Part shown: piece after piece, positions 32,340-40,594 of the stretch
Layout: each line of letters starts with the position of its first letter
Position numbering within the stretch: the first letter of the stretch is position 1
NCBI GenBank assembly: GCA_934343915.1
Contig: CAKRIL010000006.1
Coordinates: forward strand, 25,180 to 89,179
Source of the DNA: an uncultured Lachnospiraceae bacterium
GTDB taxonomy: Bacteria; Bacillota; Clostridia; Lachnospirales; Lachnospiraceae
Length of the DNA stretch: 64,000 nucleotides
Reading direction: 5' to 3'
The notes under the pieces: model-generated
Told to the model about the DNA's origin: nothing
Seen by the model: the letters and a program-made list of their open reading frames with translations, nothing else
Databases searched by the model: none
Translations under genes and position numbers: made by a program

Positions 32340-35261
32340 ATGGACAACAGGGATATTTTGAACAGAATAGAGAAGCTGGCACTTTCATATACACCAGAGT
32401 GGAAGGTTGATTACAGCAATCCCGATGCGGGCGCTGTAATTGCGCTGATTTTTGCAAAACAGATGAATGACAGCATAAAAATCTATGAGCGCATGAACGA
32501 AAGCTTCCATGAACAGTATATAAGGATGCTGGATATAATGCCGAAGGGCGCACACTCGTCCAGAGTGCTGTTAAAGCTTGAAGTGTCAAAGGGAAATAAG
32601 GGTATAATGCTTCCAAAGTCCTCCGGCTTTGTTGCAGATATGAAGGATGACGAGAGGGGAATATTTGTAAGCTGTGAACCGGTGTATGTTGCCGGTGCGG
32701 GGATTGACAGGGTTATTGCACAAAAGAGCATTGCAGGGCAGAAAAAGCTATGTCTTGGAAAGAATTATATTCCGGAAATACTAAGTGGCAATAAGAGCTG
32801 TGTGAGTGTTGATAACTTTGAAGGGATAGATTTTAACAGTCCGACTGCAGATGCGGAGGAAAAGGACGAGGCGGTATTTTTCCATGAGAGTGCATTCCAT
32901 GATTCAAACACACCTATCACAATCAGATTCTGTTCAAATATGCTGTTGGGAGAGGAGTTAAGAAGCGGCAGCTTCAGTCTGTGGTATGCTGCTGATGACG
33001 GAATCAGGAGTGCGAAGGTTATAGCAGCGAGGGAGGACCATGCCGTTGTCTATTTCGACGAAAAGCTCAGAGAGTTCAGAGGTGATGATGATTATGTCAC
33101 GAATGCTATGATACTGAGGCGCGAGGAGAAGGATGAGCGGGATTGTGTGATTGACAGGATAGAGATAACAGGAAGAGCTGATAATGTGAAGCCCGATTTC
33201 GTTGCAGTGAACAATATAGAATGTACAGAGGACAGGTTCGAAGCCTTTGGCGATACCATAGGAATGTACGGTGAGCTGGTTGTCGGATGTGAACAGTGCT
33301 TTATCCATGCAGGTGCTATGTTGTCGATAGCTTTCTCATTGGAGTATGAGGAGACGGTTATAGGTGAGGGACCGAAGCGGGAGCCGGATTTAAGAATCAT
33401 AAAGAGAAAACCGCGCACCGAAGCCGACACGAATTATATGACCGTGAGGATTCAGAGGGTTGTGTATGAATACTATTCAAAATCCGGCTGGCGAACACTT
33501 GACATTGTGGAGGACAATGCTAAGGAGCTGTTCAACGGCAGAAAGGATGGACGGATGGTACTGCATGCCTGCTGTCCGGATGACTTTGCGCGCGCCGATA
33601 TGTCAGGATACAATAACCTTGCCATCAGGGTACGCATTGTGAAGGCTGATAATTGCTATATGCTTCCGTCTATACATATTGTGCCTGTGATTTCGGGGCT
33701 GGAGCTTAGCTGCAATAACATTTCAAGCCCGGCTGTAATTGATAGATATGAGCTTATATCAGCTTATAAAAAGACTGTAGGCAGTATTTCAAAGGGTGGG
33801 ATACTTTTTAAAGGCGAGAAGAACGATGAGGATGCGCTGTATATAGGCTTTGATGAGAAAATAGAGTTTGGACCGGTAAATATTTTCTTTAAGATAAAGC
33901 CTTTACCACAGGATGAGACAGTGGACTGTCATTTTCAGTACTCATCGGAGGATGGATTCAAGGCGATGACTGTCATAGATAACACGATGGGCTTTAATGT
34001 GCCGGGTATTGTATCGTTTATCCCTCCTGCGGATTCGGGGAAAATCTCCGTTATGGGAAGAAGCCAGTATTTTATAAGAATTGTTTTTAATAAATCCGGT
34101 GACGGGATAAGACGTATTCCTCTGATAGAGGATATCCTGTTTAATGTTGTCGAGGCGGAAAATATACATTCCATCGAGCCGCTTGAGTTCGTGATAGAGA
34201 AGTCACGGGCTGATATGGAGTTCAGACTTGGGATAAATAATCTGTACGATGCCATGGTGTGGGTAAACGAGATTGACGATGTGACATCGGATGAGGTTTC
34301 AGAGTGCCTGAAATACAGTCCGGATACATGCAGGGCAGAATATGATTTAGATGGCAATATAAAAAGCTTTTTTAGATTGTGGGTCGAAACCGATAATTTT
34401 TCGGAGGAGAGCAATCCAAGGTGTTACAGCCTTGACAGGAGCAATGGAACTATCAGGTTCTCCGATGGTATCCGTAATAGGATTCCAAGGGTGACAGGTG
34501 ACACGGCATTTATTGTACAACCGCGTGTGAGCGAGGGAAGCCTTGCGAATGTCCCGGCAGGGAGCATTACTCAGGGACTTGGGACTGCGGGCAGGATAAG
34601 CCGTATTGAGAATCCGTATCCGGCATACGGAGGGACGGACATAGAAAATTCGGGCAATATCGTAGAAAACCGGTCATATAAGCTTGAAACAGGCAGCAGG
34701 CTTATAACGGTCAAGGATTACGAGAAAGCTGCACAGAACTTCTCCGATGACATAGATAAGGCGAGGTGCTTCTGTGATGACAGCAGAAGGATAAATATTG
34801 TCCTTATGATGCGCGACTTTGCGGCAGGTCCGGCTTCATTTTTCAGAATGAGGGCTGAACTGATAAGATATATGCAAAGGAATTGTGAACTTACAGTTCC
34901 GATAAATGAGCTCAGAGTCATGCAGCCGGTATATGTGTCGGTATCGGTGACATTATGGGTTCATGTGTATGAAAGGGAGAACAGCTATTTCGTGATAAAG
35001 GAGATAGACAAGGCGTTGAAGGAATTTCTTGAGCCGGTATCGGGCACAGGGTATCACGGCTGGGATATAGGGGAAATGCCCGATAAAAACCAGATAATTG
35101 TGCGTCTGAAATTCATAGAGGATAAGGCATTTATCAAGGAACTCTCGCTCAACTGTGCATACACGGATGAAAGAGGATACCATGAGGAGGACATTGAAAA
35201 TATAAAAATAATGCCTTATATGGTGGTGTGCGGCGGTGTGCATAAATACAGAATGGTGTAG
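32340..35261 (+). CDS. Large baseplate-J-like protein
   Basis: 973 residues, the putative baseplate assembly family (Afp11-like). The start DILNRIEKLALSYTPEWKVD followed by AGAVIALIFAKQMNDSIKIY is characteristic, as is the later GNIVENRSYKLETGSRLITV with KDYEKAAQNFSDDIDKARCF, the gpJ core. The C-terminal part (LRVMQPVYVSVSVTLWVHVY) completes it. The protein forms the wedge ring that changes shape on firing. Fifteen bases separate it from gp25. Confidence 0.9.
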   Translation: MDNRDILNRIEKLALSYTPEWKVDYSNPDAGAVIALIFAKQMNDSIKIYERMNESFHEQYIRMLDIMPKGAHSSRVLLKLEVSKGNKGIMLPKSSGFVADMKDDERGIFVSCEPVYVAGAGIDRVIAQKSIAGQKKLCLGKNYIPEILSGNKSCVSVDNFEGIDFNSPTADAEEKDEAVFFHESAFHDSNTPITIRFCSNMLLGEELRSGSFSLWYAADDGIRSAKVIAAREDHAVVYFDEKLREFRGDDDYVTNAMILRREEKDERDCVIDRIEITGRADNVKPDFVAVNNIECTEDRFEAFGDTIGMYGELVVGCEQCFIHAGAMLSIAFSLEYEETVIGEGPKREPDLRIIKRKPRTEADTNYMTVRIQRVVYEYYSKSGWRTLDIVEDNAKELFNGRKDGRMVLHACCPDDFARADMSGYNNLAIRVRIVKADNCYMLPSIHIVPVISGLELSCNNISSPAVIDRYELISAYKKTVGSISKGGILFKGEKNDEDALYIGFDEKIEFGPVNIFFKIKPLPQDETVDCHFQYSSEDGFKAMTVIDNTMGFNVPGIVSFIPPADSGKISVMGRSQYFIRIVFNKSGDGIRRIPLIEDILFNVVEAENIHSIEPLEFVIEKSRADMEFRLGINNLYDAMVWVNEIDDVTSDEVSECLKYSPDTCRAEYDLDGNIKSFFRLWVETDNFSEESNPRCYSLDRSNGTIRFSDGIRNRIPRVTGDTAFIVQPRVSEGSLANVPAGSITQGLGTAGRISRIENPYPAYGGTDIENSGNIVENRSYKLETGSRLITVKDYEKAAQNFSDDIDKARCFCDDSRRINIVLMMRDFAAGPASFFRMRAELIRYMQRNCELTVPINELRVMQPVYVSVSVTLWVHVYERENSYFVIKEIDKALKEFLEPVSGTGYHGWDIGEMPDKNQIIVRLKFIEDKAFIKELSLNCAYTDERGYHEEDIENIKIMPYMVVCGGVHKYRMV

Positions 35262-35295
35262 TTTTAATAAAAATGATTTGCCAATGGAGGAATAA

Positions 35296-37401
35296 ATGCA
35301 GAAAAGAAAAGGCTTTGAGGAGTATTATGCAGAGGCACTGACATCTATACCGTTGTATAATAGTGAGTGGACAGACTTTAATGCGTCGGATCCCGGAATA
35401 ACAATGATTGAAAATCTTACAGCGTTTAATGTTCTTCAGCAGAGCTTTTTAGAGCGTGCGGTGCAGGACTGCAGGCCGGATATGCTTAAGCTTACCGGGT
35501 TCGGGCAGGGAAAGCCGCATGCGGCAAAGGTATATGTAAGGGCCAAAAATGTCACGGAAGCATTTTTGCTTCCATCTAATCAGAAGTTCACGGTGGGAGA
35601 TCTGACATTTGAGAATAACAGGGCTGTTGAGATTACGGACGCACGAATAGAGCATGTTTTTCATATTGAGAACAAGAGGGTTGTATCACATGACAGGGTT
35701 CTTGATGAAGACTTGCCTGCGAGCGAGAGTGTATTCGGTGGGAAGGCAGAAGCCGGCAGCATGGTCTATTTCATATTGAATGCCGTGCCACAGCCGGGAA
35801 TGGAAATGCTTGTGTATTTCACGGTAGATGACAGCTATAGGAGAAACGTACTTGATTTGAAACAAAAGAATCCATTTGCGCAGATGAAGTGGCAGTTATA
35901 CACAACTGAAGGATATACAGATTTAAAGGTCAACGATTTCACAGGCTGTTTTTTGCAGGATGGTGTTGTAAGGCTCCAGATGTGCAGACAGCCGGCGTGC
36001 CGGTATGTGCATTATGGTTATGACGGCTATGCGGTAAGGGCAGTCCTTGAGCGGGCGGATTACGATATTATTCCAAGGCTTAAGCATGTGGATGGCTTTG
36101 TATTTGAAGCGTGGCAGAAATCTTCGGAGGCACTGTGCTATACATTTAAGGCTGATGACAATATAGTCATATATAATGATATGGCGGAGCTTGGCTATGT
36201 ATCGGTGTTTGTGCGGGAGCAGGACAGTGCTGATGACCAAGGCTATAGGAAATATGAGCTTGTCTCTGTGGACAACTATGATTTTGACGAAGGCTCAGAT
36301 CCGTGGGATGGGAAAAGGTGCTGCATATTCAAGCATTTGGCGTCTGGGATGTTCAGGATGAGCTTTGATATGCAGAATAAATGCAGACTCGGAGATTATT
36401 CAAATGCCGTTAAGCTTGTCGTGTATGGGGACACGGCGATGAGAGGCTACCGTCTGGGAACAGTATATGGCTACGATAATCAAGAGCTTGAGCTTCCGTG
36501 CTCCGGCGTCATAGATGATTATTTTTCTGTTATTGTCGAGCGGGATACACAGAATGGCACATTCTATGACTTTGTCAAGCCGGGCAGCAAGGGAGAGGAT
36601 GAATTGTCCTATCATTTGAGTATTGAGGGGGACAAGATGATTATAGATGACGCAGGCAGGTATATAAATGCGGTTATCTATATAGGTACCATGGCGTGCA
36701 CACAGGGCGGGGCAGGAAATATTGATGCGGGAAAGCACATGCTTCCGGCAGGCTATACTTCACAGGTGGAGTTCTTAAACGTATCAAAGGGGAGCGGCGG
36801 CAGTGATATGGATTCGGTTGAGCAGTTGGAGAAGTTGTACAGGCTTGCAGGCAGTTCATCTTATACCGCAGTTACGGCGGACGATTATAAACGCATAATA
36901 AAAAATACACCGGGGCTTTGCATAAAAAAGGTGAATGCCTTTTACAATGCAGATACAAATGAGGTCTCAATTGCCGTGCTGCCTGAATCTACCAGAGCAC
37001 TGCCAAGACTTTCGGGTGAATATAAGGAGCTTCTCTTAAAACAGATTGAAAGGTACAGAATGCTCTGCACCAGGGTAAACATTACCGGACCGGAGTATGC
37101 CTGTGTTGACGCTTATGTGAAGCTTAAGGCTGTCCGGACGGCTTATGCAAAGGAGAAGGCGGAGAAGCTGCTTGAGAGCCTGTTAGATTATATCAACACG
37201 AACAAGAATTTTGGCGACAGGCTGGAATTTGAAAATGTATATAAGCACATTTTAAGGCTTGAAGATGTGTCAGGAGTTGATGAGCTTCAGCTAAGCTGCA
37301 ATTCGGCACATGTTATATACAGCGGACTTGACATTATACCGGACAACAACTGCCTTTTGTATCCCGGAACAATAACAGTCAGGCTGGAGGAGGAATATTA
37401 A
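35296..37401 (+). CDS. Second baseplate-J-like protein
   Basis: 701 residues. The N-terminus EYYAEALTSIPLYNSEWTDF and NASDPGITMIENLTAFNVLQ matches the wedge-protein pattern shared by gp6/gpJ relatives, and AVTADDYKRIIKNTPGLCIK with KVNAFYNADTNEVSIAVLPE is the gpJ core. The closing segment INTNKNFGDRLEFENVYKHI is also typical. It probably pairs with the 973-residue protein in each wedge. GGAGG precedes the ATG. Confidence 0.85.
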   Translation: MQKRKGFEEYYAEALTSIPLYNSEWTDFNASDPGITMIENLTAFNVLQQSFLERAVQDCRPDMLKLTGFGQGKPHAAKVYVRAKNVTEAFLLPSNQKFTVGDLTFENNRAVEITDARIEHVFHIENKRVVSHDRVLDEDLPASESVFGGKAEAGSMVYFILNAVPQPGMEMLVYFTVDDSYRRNVLDLKQKNPFAQMKWQLYTTEGYTDLKVNDFTGCFLQDGVVRLQMCRQPACRYVHYGYDGYAVRAVLERADYDIIPRLKHVDGFVFEAWQKSSEALCYTFKADDNIVIYNDMAELGYVSVFVREQDSADDQGYRKYELVSVDNYDFDEGSDPWDGKRCCIFKHLASGMFRMSFDMQNKCRLGDYSNAVKLVVYGDTAMRGYRLGTVYGYDNQELELPCSGVIDDYFSVIVERDTQNGTFYDFVKPGSKGEDELSYHLSIEGDKMIIDDAGRYINAVIYIGTMACTQGGAGNIDAGKHMLPAGYTSQVEFLNVSKGSGGSDMDSVEQLEKLYRLAGSSSYTAVTADDYKRIIKNTPGLCIKKVNAFYNADTNEVSIAVLPESTRALPRLSGEYKELLLKQIERYRMLCTRVNITGPEYACVDAYVKLKAVRTAYAKEKAEKLLESLLDYINTNKNFGDRLEFENVYKHILRLEDVSGVDELQLSCNSAHVIYSGLDIIPDNNCLLYPGTITVRLEEEY

Positions 37402-37402
37402 A

Positions 37403-38515
37403 GTGGTTTCTGATAGACGATATTCAATCAAGAAAAACCGGCTTATCAATGCTGTGTATGGGAACATGGAGTACATAGCAGACGCTTCAAATAGTGTATG
37501 CAGACAAAATAGTCAGAAGAATGCTTTTTTTCTTTTACCTGCCATCGACGGAGCAGAAAACAACAGCACATGGGGCAGATTGTCAATGGATGTGTCTGCG
37601 GAGCCCTCTGTTGTCTATATAGTCCATATAATCGCACTCAATGAACAGCTTATTGCCGGGAATGATGGTGATATAAGAGTGGATAAGTATTTGTCGGATT
37701 TCGACATTGAGCAGGAAAAGAAAAATCTGTTTTTTAAGAACGCAGGAGAGGTGCGTTCGGTGAACTGCAAGGATATTCTCCTGTATAGTCTCAAAGGGAG
37801 GTATCTGTGGATATATATTGAAATACAAGGTGAGGGCAGTTTTGCATTCTCAGATATGAAGGTGGATATGGCCGGGGACAATTTTATGATGACATTTCCG
37901 CAGATATTCAGGGAGCGAAACAGCTTCTTTCACAGATATATGTCGATTTATTCAAGTATATATAATGATTTTCAGGCGCAGATTGACAGGCTGCCGGAGC
38001 GTTTTGATATAGAGAACACTTCGTGTGAGTTTCTCATTGAGTATTTAGGCTGGCTTGGAGTAGATATTTCGCGTGAATATGCGGATGATGGGATGATAAG
38101 AAAGCTTGCGGCAGAGGCGTTTGAGATTAAAAGATACCGTGGAACAAGATATGTGCTTGAACGGATCGGAGAGATACTGCTGGGGGAAAAGCCGGTCATA
38201 ATTGAGCGCAGACAGATAGCAGATAATATGAACAAGACAGACAAGCAGGTATCGGATGCGCTGTACGGCGAAAATCCGTATGATGTGTCGGTTCTTACTA
38301 CTGTGGAGTGTAATGACGGCAGACGCAGATGGCTGTCCGGCTTCTTGGAACAGTTTATTCCGGTCAGATGTAAGCTCAAGCTTATTTTCCTGTGCGGACA
38401 TAATGAGATGGACACCTATACCTATATGGGTGTCAATGCGAGACTGTGGGATGCTACGGAGGTACGGCTTGATGAGGGGGGAGTGTCGCTTGATGAGATG
38501 GGGATTCTGAAATAA
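37403..38515 (+). CDS. gpI-like tail/baseplate protein, end of CIS operon
   Basis: 370 residues, GTG start with GGAGGAGG (37386-37393). An N-terminal beta-rich domain (about 1-165) precedes the phage tail protein I core: RERNSFFHRYMSIYSSIYND, FLIEYLGWLGVDISREYADD and KRYRGTRYVLERIGEILLGE, with the hallmark YRGTRYVLE. The C-terminus (LKLIFLCGHNEM) is the usual tail. It connects baseplate wedges to receptor-binding parts. No tail fibre gene follows, so the locus ends here. Confidence 0.88.
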   Translation: MVSDRRYSIKKNRLINAVYGNMEYIADASNSVCRQNSQKNAFFLLPAIDGAENNSTWGRLSMDVSAEPSVVYIVHIIALNEQLIAGNDGDIRVDKYLSDFDIEQEKKNLFFKNAGEVRSVNCKDILLYSLKGRYLWIYIEIQGEGSFAFSDMKVDMAGDNFMMTFPQIFRERNSFFHRYMSIYSSIYNDFQAQIDRLPERFDIENTSCEFLIEYLGWLGVDISREYADDGMIRKLAAEAFEIKRYRGTRYVLERIGEILLGEKPVIIERRQIADNMNKTDKQVSDALYGENPYDVSVLTTVECNDGRRRWLSGFLEQFIPVRCKLKLIFLCGHNEMDTYTYMGVNARLWDATEVRLDEGGVSLDEMGILK

Positions 38516-38639
38516 ATATGTGTAGTTTTTGTGCGTAGAAGATGATATACTGAGTGATATATTATGAAAGGGCTTGCAGATTAAGCAGAAATGGAGGAAT
38601 GTGTGATAATCTGTTTTTTTATTGTCATGCAGGGATAGG

Positions 38640-39116
38640 ATGAAGAAAACAAGCAATAATCAAACAATAAACAATCATTCAAAGGGTTACGAAAAATACG
38701 CAAAGAAGGATAAGAGGGCTAAGCAGGCTTCTAAGTCAAAGTCAGTTAAGCCGGCTAAGCCGAAGGAGGGAAGCTTCCTGTATCTGCTTCCGGAGGAGAT
38801 AAGTGCAAGGCAGCTTCACGATGTACTTGACTTCCTGGATGCAAAGCAGCTTGAGGTATGGACGGAGTTTAATCTTCTTGAGGTGACAGCGGACGAGGGG
38901 ACAATCACGTTCGAGGACATGAGGGATAACCTGGGAGAGGAAGATTCCGGGACTCTTGCCGGTATGGGGATGAAAAAGGTGTATGCGGTCGACTGTTATC
39001 TGAGCGATAACGGGATTCTTCGCAAGGTTATGGAAACATTTATTTCTAAATTCGGCGGAAAAATGGGCTCCGATACGGAGGATTTTCAGCCTTTTATCAA
39101 GGTAAATGAGCTCTAG
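38640..39116 (+). CDS. Unknown protein with Lys-rich N-terminus after the CIS operon
   Basis: 158 residues. The first 45 are very basic (KGYEKYAKKDKRAKQASKSK) and likely disordered. The rest is compact and acidic, with an alternating helix/strand pattern: FLYLLPEEISARQLHDVLDF, LEVTADEGTITFEDMRDNLG and KKVYAVDCYLSDNGILRKVM. No membrane segment and no family I recognise. It lies on the same strand 124 bases after the gpI gene, too far for certain cotranscription. The ATG is preceded by GCAGGGA (38629-38635). Confidence 0.6.
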   Translation: MKKTSNNQTINNHSKGYEKYAKKDKRAKQASKSKSVKPAKPKEGSFLYLLPEEISARQLHDVLDFLDAKQLEVWTEFNLLEVTADEGTITFEDMRDNLGEEDSGTLAGMGMKKVYAVDCYLSDNGILRKVMETFISKFGGKMGSDTEDFQPFIKVNEL

Positions 39117-39246
39117 GTCGGAAAAAGTGTTGTGTTGAACAGAATTTAGGTCAGAAAAAATGTATAAAATACATAGAATGAGGTCAGAAAAAATGTGTTA
39201 AAAATGTTTGCATAGCCCCGAAAAAATGTGGTATTATATGATATAC
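39115..39246 (+). repeat. Four tandem 33-bp units with a conserved 16-bp head
   Basis: Units start at 39115, 39148, 39181 and 39214. The heads read AGGTCGGAAAAAGTGT, AGGTCAGAAAAAATGT (twice) and a degenerate AGCCCCGAAAAAATGT; the other 17 bases differ. The period is exact and equals 11 codons or about three helical turns. The last head falls between the -35 and -10 of a candidate promoter for the next gene, so operator use is plausible; decay of a repetitive reading frame is the other view. Confidence 0.8.
39208..39237 (+). promoter_or_regulatory. Candidate promoter for the DUF4143 ATPase
   Basis: -35 TTGCAT (39208-39213), 18-base spacer, -10 TATTAT (39232-39237), about 50 bases before the ATG. 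The spacer contains the fourth copy of the 33-bp repeat head. Confidence 0.45.
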
Positions 39247-39287
39247 AGTATAAATTTTGAGCATACAGGCTGAAAGCAGGTGGGTAA

Positions 39288-40577
39288 ATGCAGCGTTTTG
39301 CAATGCAAAAATTGGTTGAGTGGAAAGAAAAAAACAATAGAAAGCCATTAATAATAATGGGAGCGAGGCAGGTTGGCAAGACATGGCTTATGCGTGAGTT
39401 TGGACGAAGCTGTTATAAAAAAACTGCGTATGTTTCCTTTTATAATAACAATAGAATGAAGGAGGTTTTTGAGACCGACTTTGATATTGACAGAATAATA
39501 ATGAGTCTTAATATTGAGACCGGAATATCAATAACACCGGGGGATACGTTAATTATTTTGGACGAAATACAGGATGCTCCTAAGGTTCTTGAGTCGTTAA
39601 AATATTTTTGCGAGGATGCACCTGAGTACCATGTTGTTGCGGCAGGTTCACTCCTCGGTGTTGCCATTCATGAGGGCGTTTCCTATCCTGTTGGAAAGGT
39701 TGAGCTTTTGGATTTATATCCGCTCAATTTTAGGGAATTTCTTTGTGCAATGGATGAGAAGGGGCTTGCAGATGCACTCAGTTCAAAAGACTATACATTG
39801 ATAGATGGTTTTTCTGACAAGTATTTGTTTTGGCTGAAAAATTATTATTTTACAGGGGGAATGCCGGCAGTTGTCGAGCAGTTCAGGCAGCAAAAGGACT
39901 ATAATGCTGTTAGGGAAATCCAAAAAGATATTGTGAGGCAGTATCAGGGAGATTTTGGAAAACACATTGATGCGAAGGATTTGCCGAGAATACGCATGGT
40001 GTGGGAGTCAATACCTATGCAGCTTGCCAAGGAAAATAAAAAATTCTTTTTCGGGCAGATAAAAAAAGGTGCAAGAAGCGGAGATTTTGAGGTTGCCATT
40101 CAGTGGCTTCAGGATTGCGGGCTTATATATAAGGTGAATCGGGTGAATGAGCCGCATGTACCACTTGCTGCGTACAAAAATTTCAGTGCATATAAGCTGT
40201 TCATGCTGGATGTAGGTTTGTTGGGAGCTATAAGCGAACTTGACGCAGAGTCGATATTGGAGGGCAATGACATTTTTGTGGAATTTAAGGGGGCTTTGAC
40301 TGAACAATATGTTTTACAGCAGATTGTTTCGGATACACCATATACGCCATTTTACTATGGAACTGAAAAGGCAACTTTTGAGCAGGATTTCATAATTCAG
40401 AAGGGTAAAATGGTAGTTCCGATAGAGGTTAAGGCGGAAGGAAATCTAAAATCGCAGAGCCTTAAAGCTTTTTGTGATAAATACCATCCTGATGCAGCCG
40501 TCAGAATCTCAGCGATGAAGTACATCAATCAGGGCTGGATGGAAAATATTCCGCTGTATGCCGTATGTAATTTATGA
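39288..40577 (+). CDS. AAA ATPase with DUF4143 domain
   Basis: 429 residues. Walker A GARQVGKT lies near residue 25 and Walker B LIILDEIQDAP near 88, followed by AAGSLLGVAIHEG and VELLDLYPLNFREFLCAM, all signatures of this COG1373 group. The C-terminal DUF4143 part has a PD-(D/E)XK-like stretch (FIIQKGKMVVPIEVKAEG). The function of these ATPases is not established; they are often scattered, strain-specific genes. It is more A/T-rich than the housekeeping genes on either side, suggesting later gain. It overlaps the next gene's possible early start but not its likely start. Confidence 0.88.
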   Translation: MQRFAMQKLVEWKEKNNRKPLIIMGARQVGKTWLMREFGRSCYKKTAYVSFYNNNRMKEVFETDFDIDRIIMSLNIETGISITPGDTLIILDEIQDAPKVLESLKYFCEDAPEYHVVAAGSLLGVAIHEGVSYPVGKVELLDLYPLNFREFLCAMDEKGLADALSSKDYTLIDGFSDKYLFWLKNYYFTGGMPAVVEQFRQQKDYNAVREIQKDIVRQYQGDFGKHIDAKDLPRIRMVWESIPMQLAKENKKFFFGQIKKGARSGDFEVAIQWLQDCGLIYKVNRVNEPHVPLAAYKNFSAYKLFMLDVGLLGAISELDAESILEGNDIFVEFKGALTEQYVLQQIVSDTPYTPFYYGTEKATFEQDFIIQKGKMVVPIEVKAEGNLKSQSLKAFCDKYHPDAAVRISAMKYINQGWMENIPLYAVCNL

Positions 40578-40594
40578 CAGAAAGGACAACAACT

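Larger units (their letters stand above)
7910..38515 (+). other. Contractile injection system locus
   Basis: Twenty-two densely packed genes on one strand, with most gaps under 60 bases and several stop/start overlaps, starting at a promoter divergent from a two-component system. Hallmarks identified: AAA+ ATPase, DUF4255 cap, DUF4280 PAAR-like tip, sheath, two gp19-like tube proteins, DUF6760-like small protein, two CIS_tube hub proteins, gpD, gpV, gp25, two baseplate-J-like proteins, gpI. No terminase, portal, capsid, integrase, holin or TssJLM gene is present, so it is neither a prophage nor a classical type VI system. The set matches the Afp/PVC-like (eCIS) lineage, with unusual membrane-anchored additions between cap and tip. 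Confidence 0.93.

Noticed and set aside
7910..38515. Prophage or R-type tailocin
   Set aside because: No terminase, portal, capsid, integrase, holin or endolysin, and AAA+ ATPase, DUF4255 cap and DUF4280 tip genes point to the CIS lineage.
7910..38515. Classical type VI secretion system
   Set aside because: No TssJLM membrane core, no TssBC two-part sheath and no ClpV with its typical N domain.
39115..39246. CRISPR array
   Set aside because: The conserved part is only 16 bases with 17-base non-repeat parts, there are four copies, the last decayed, and no cas genes are near.
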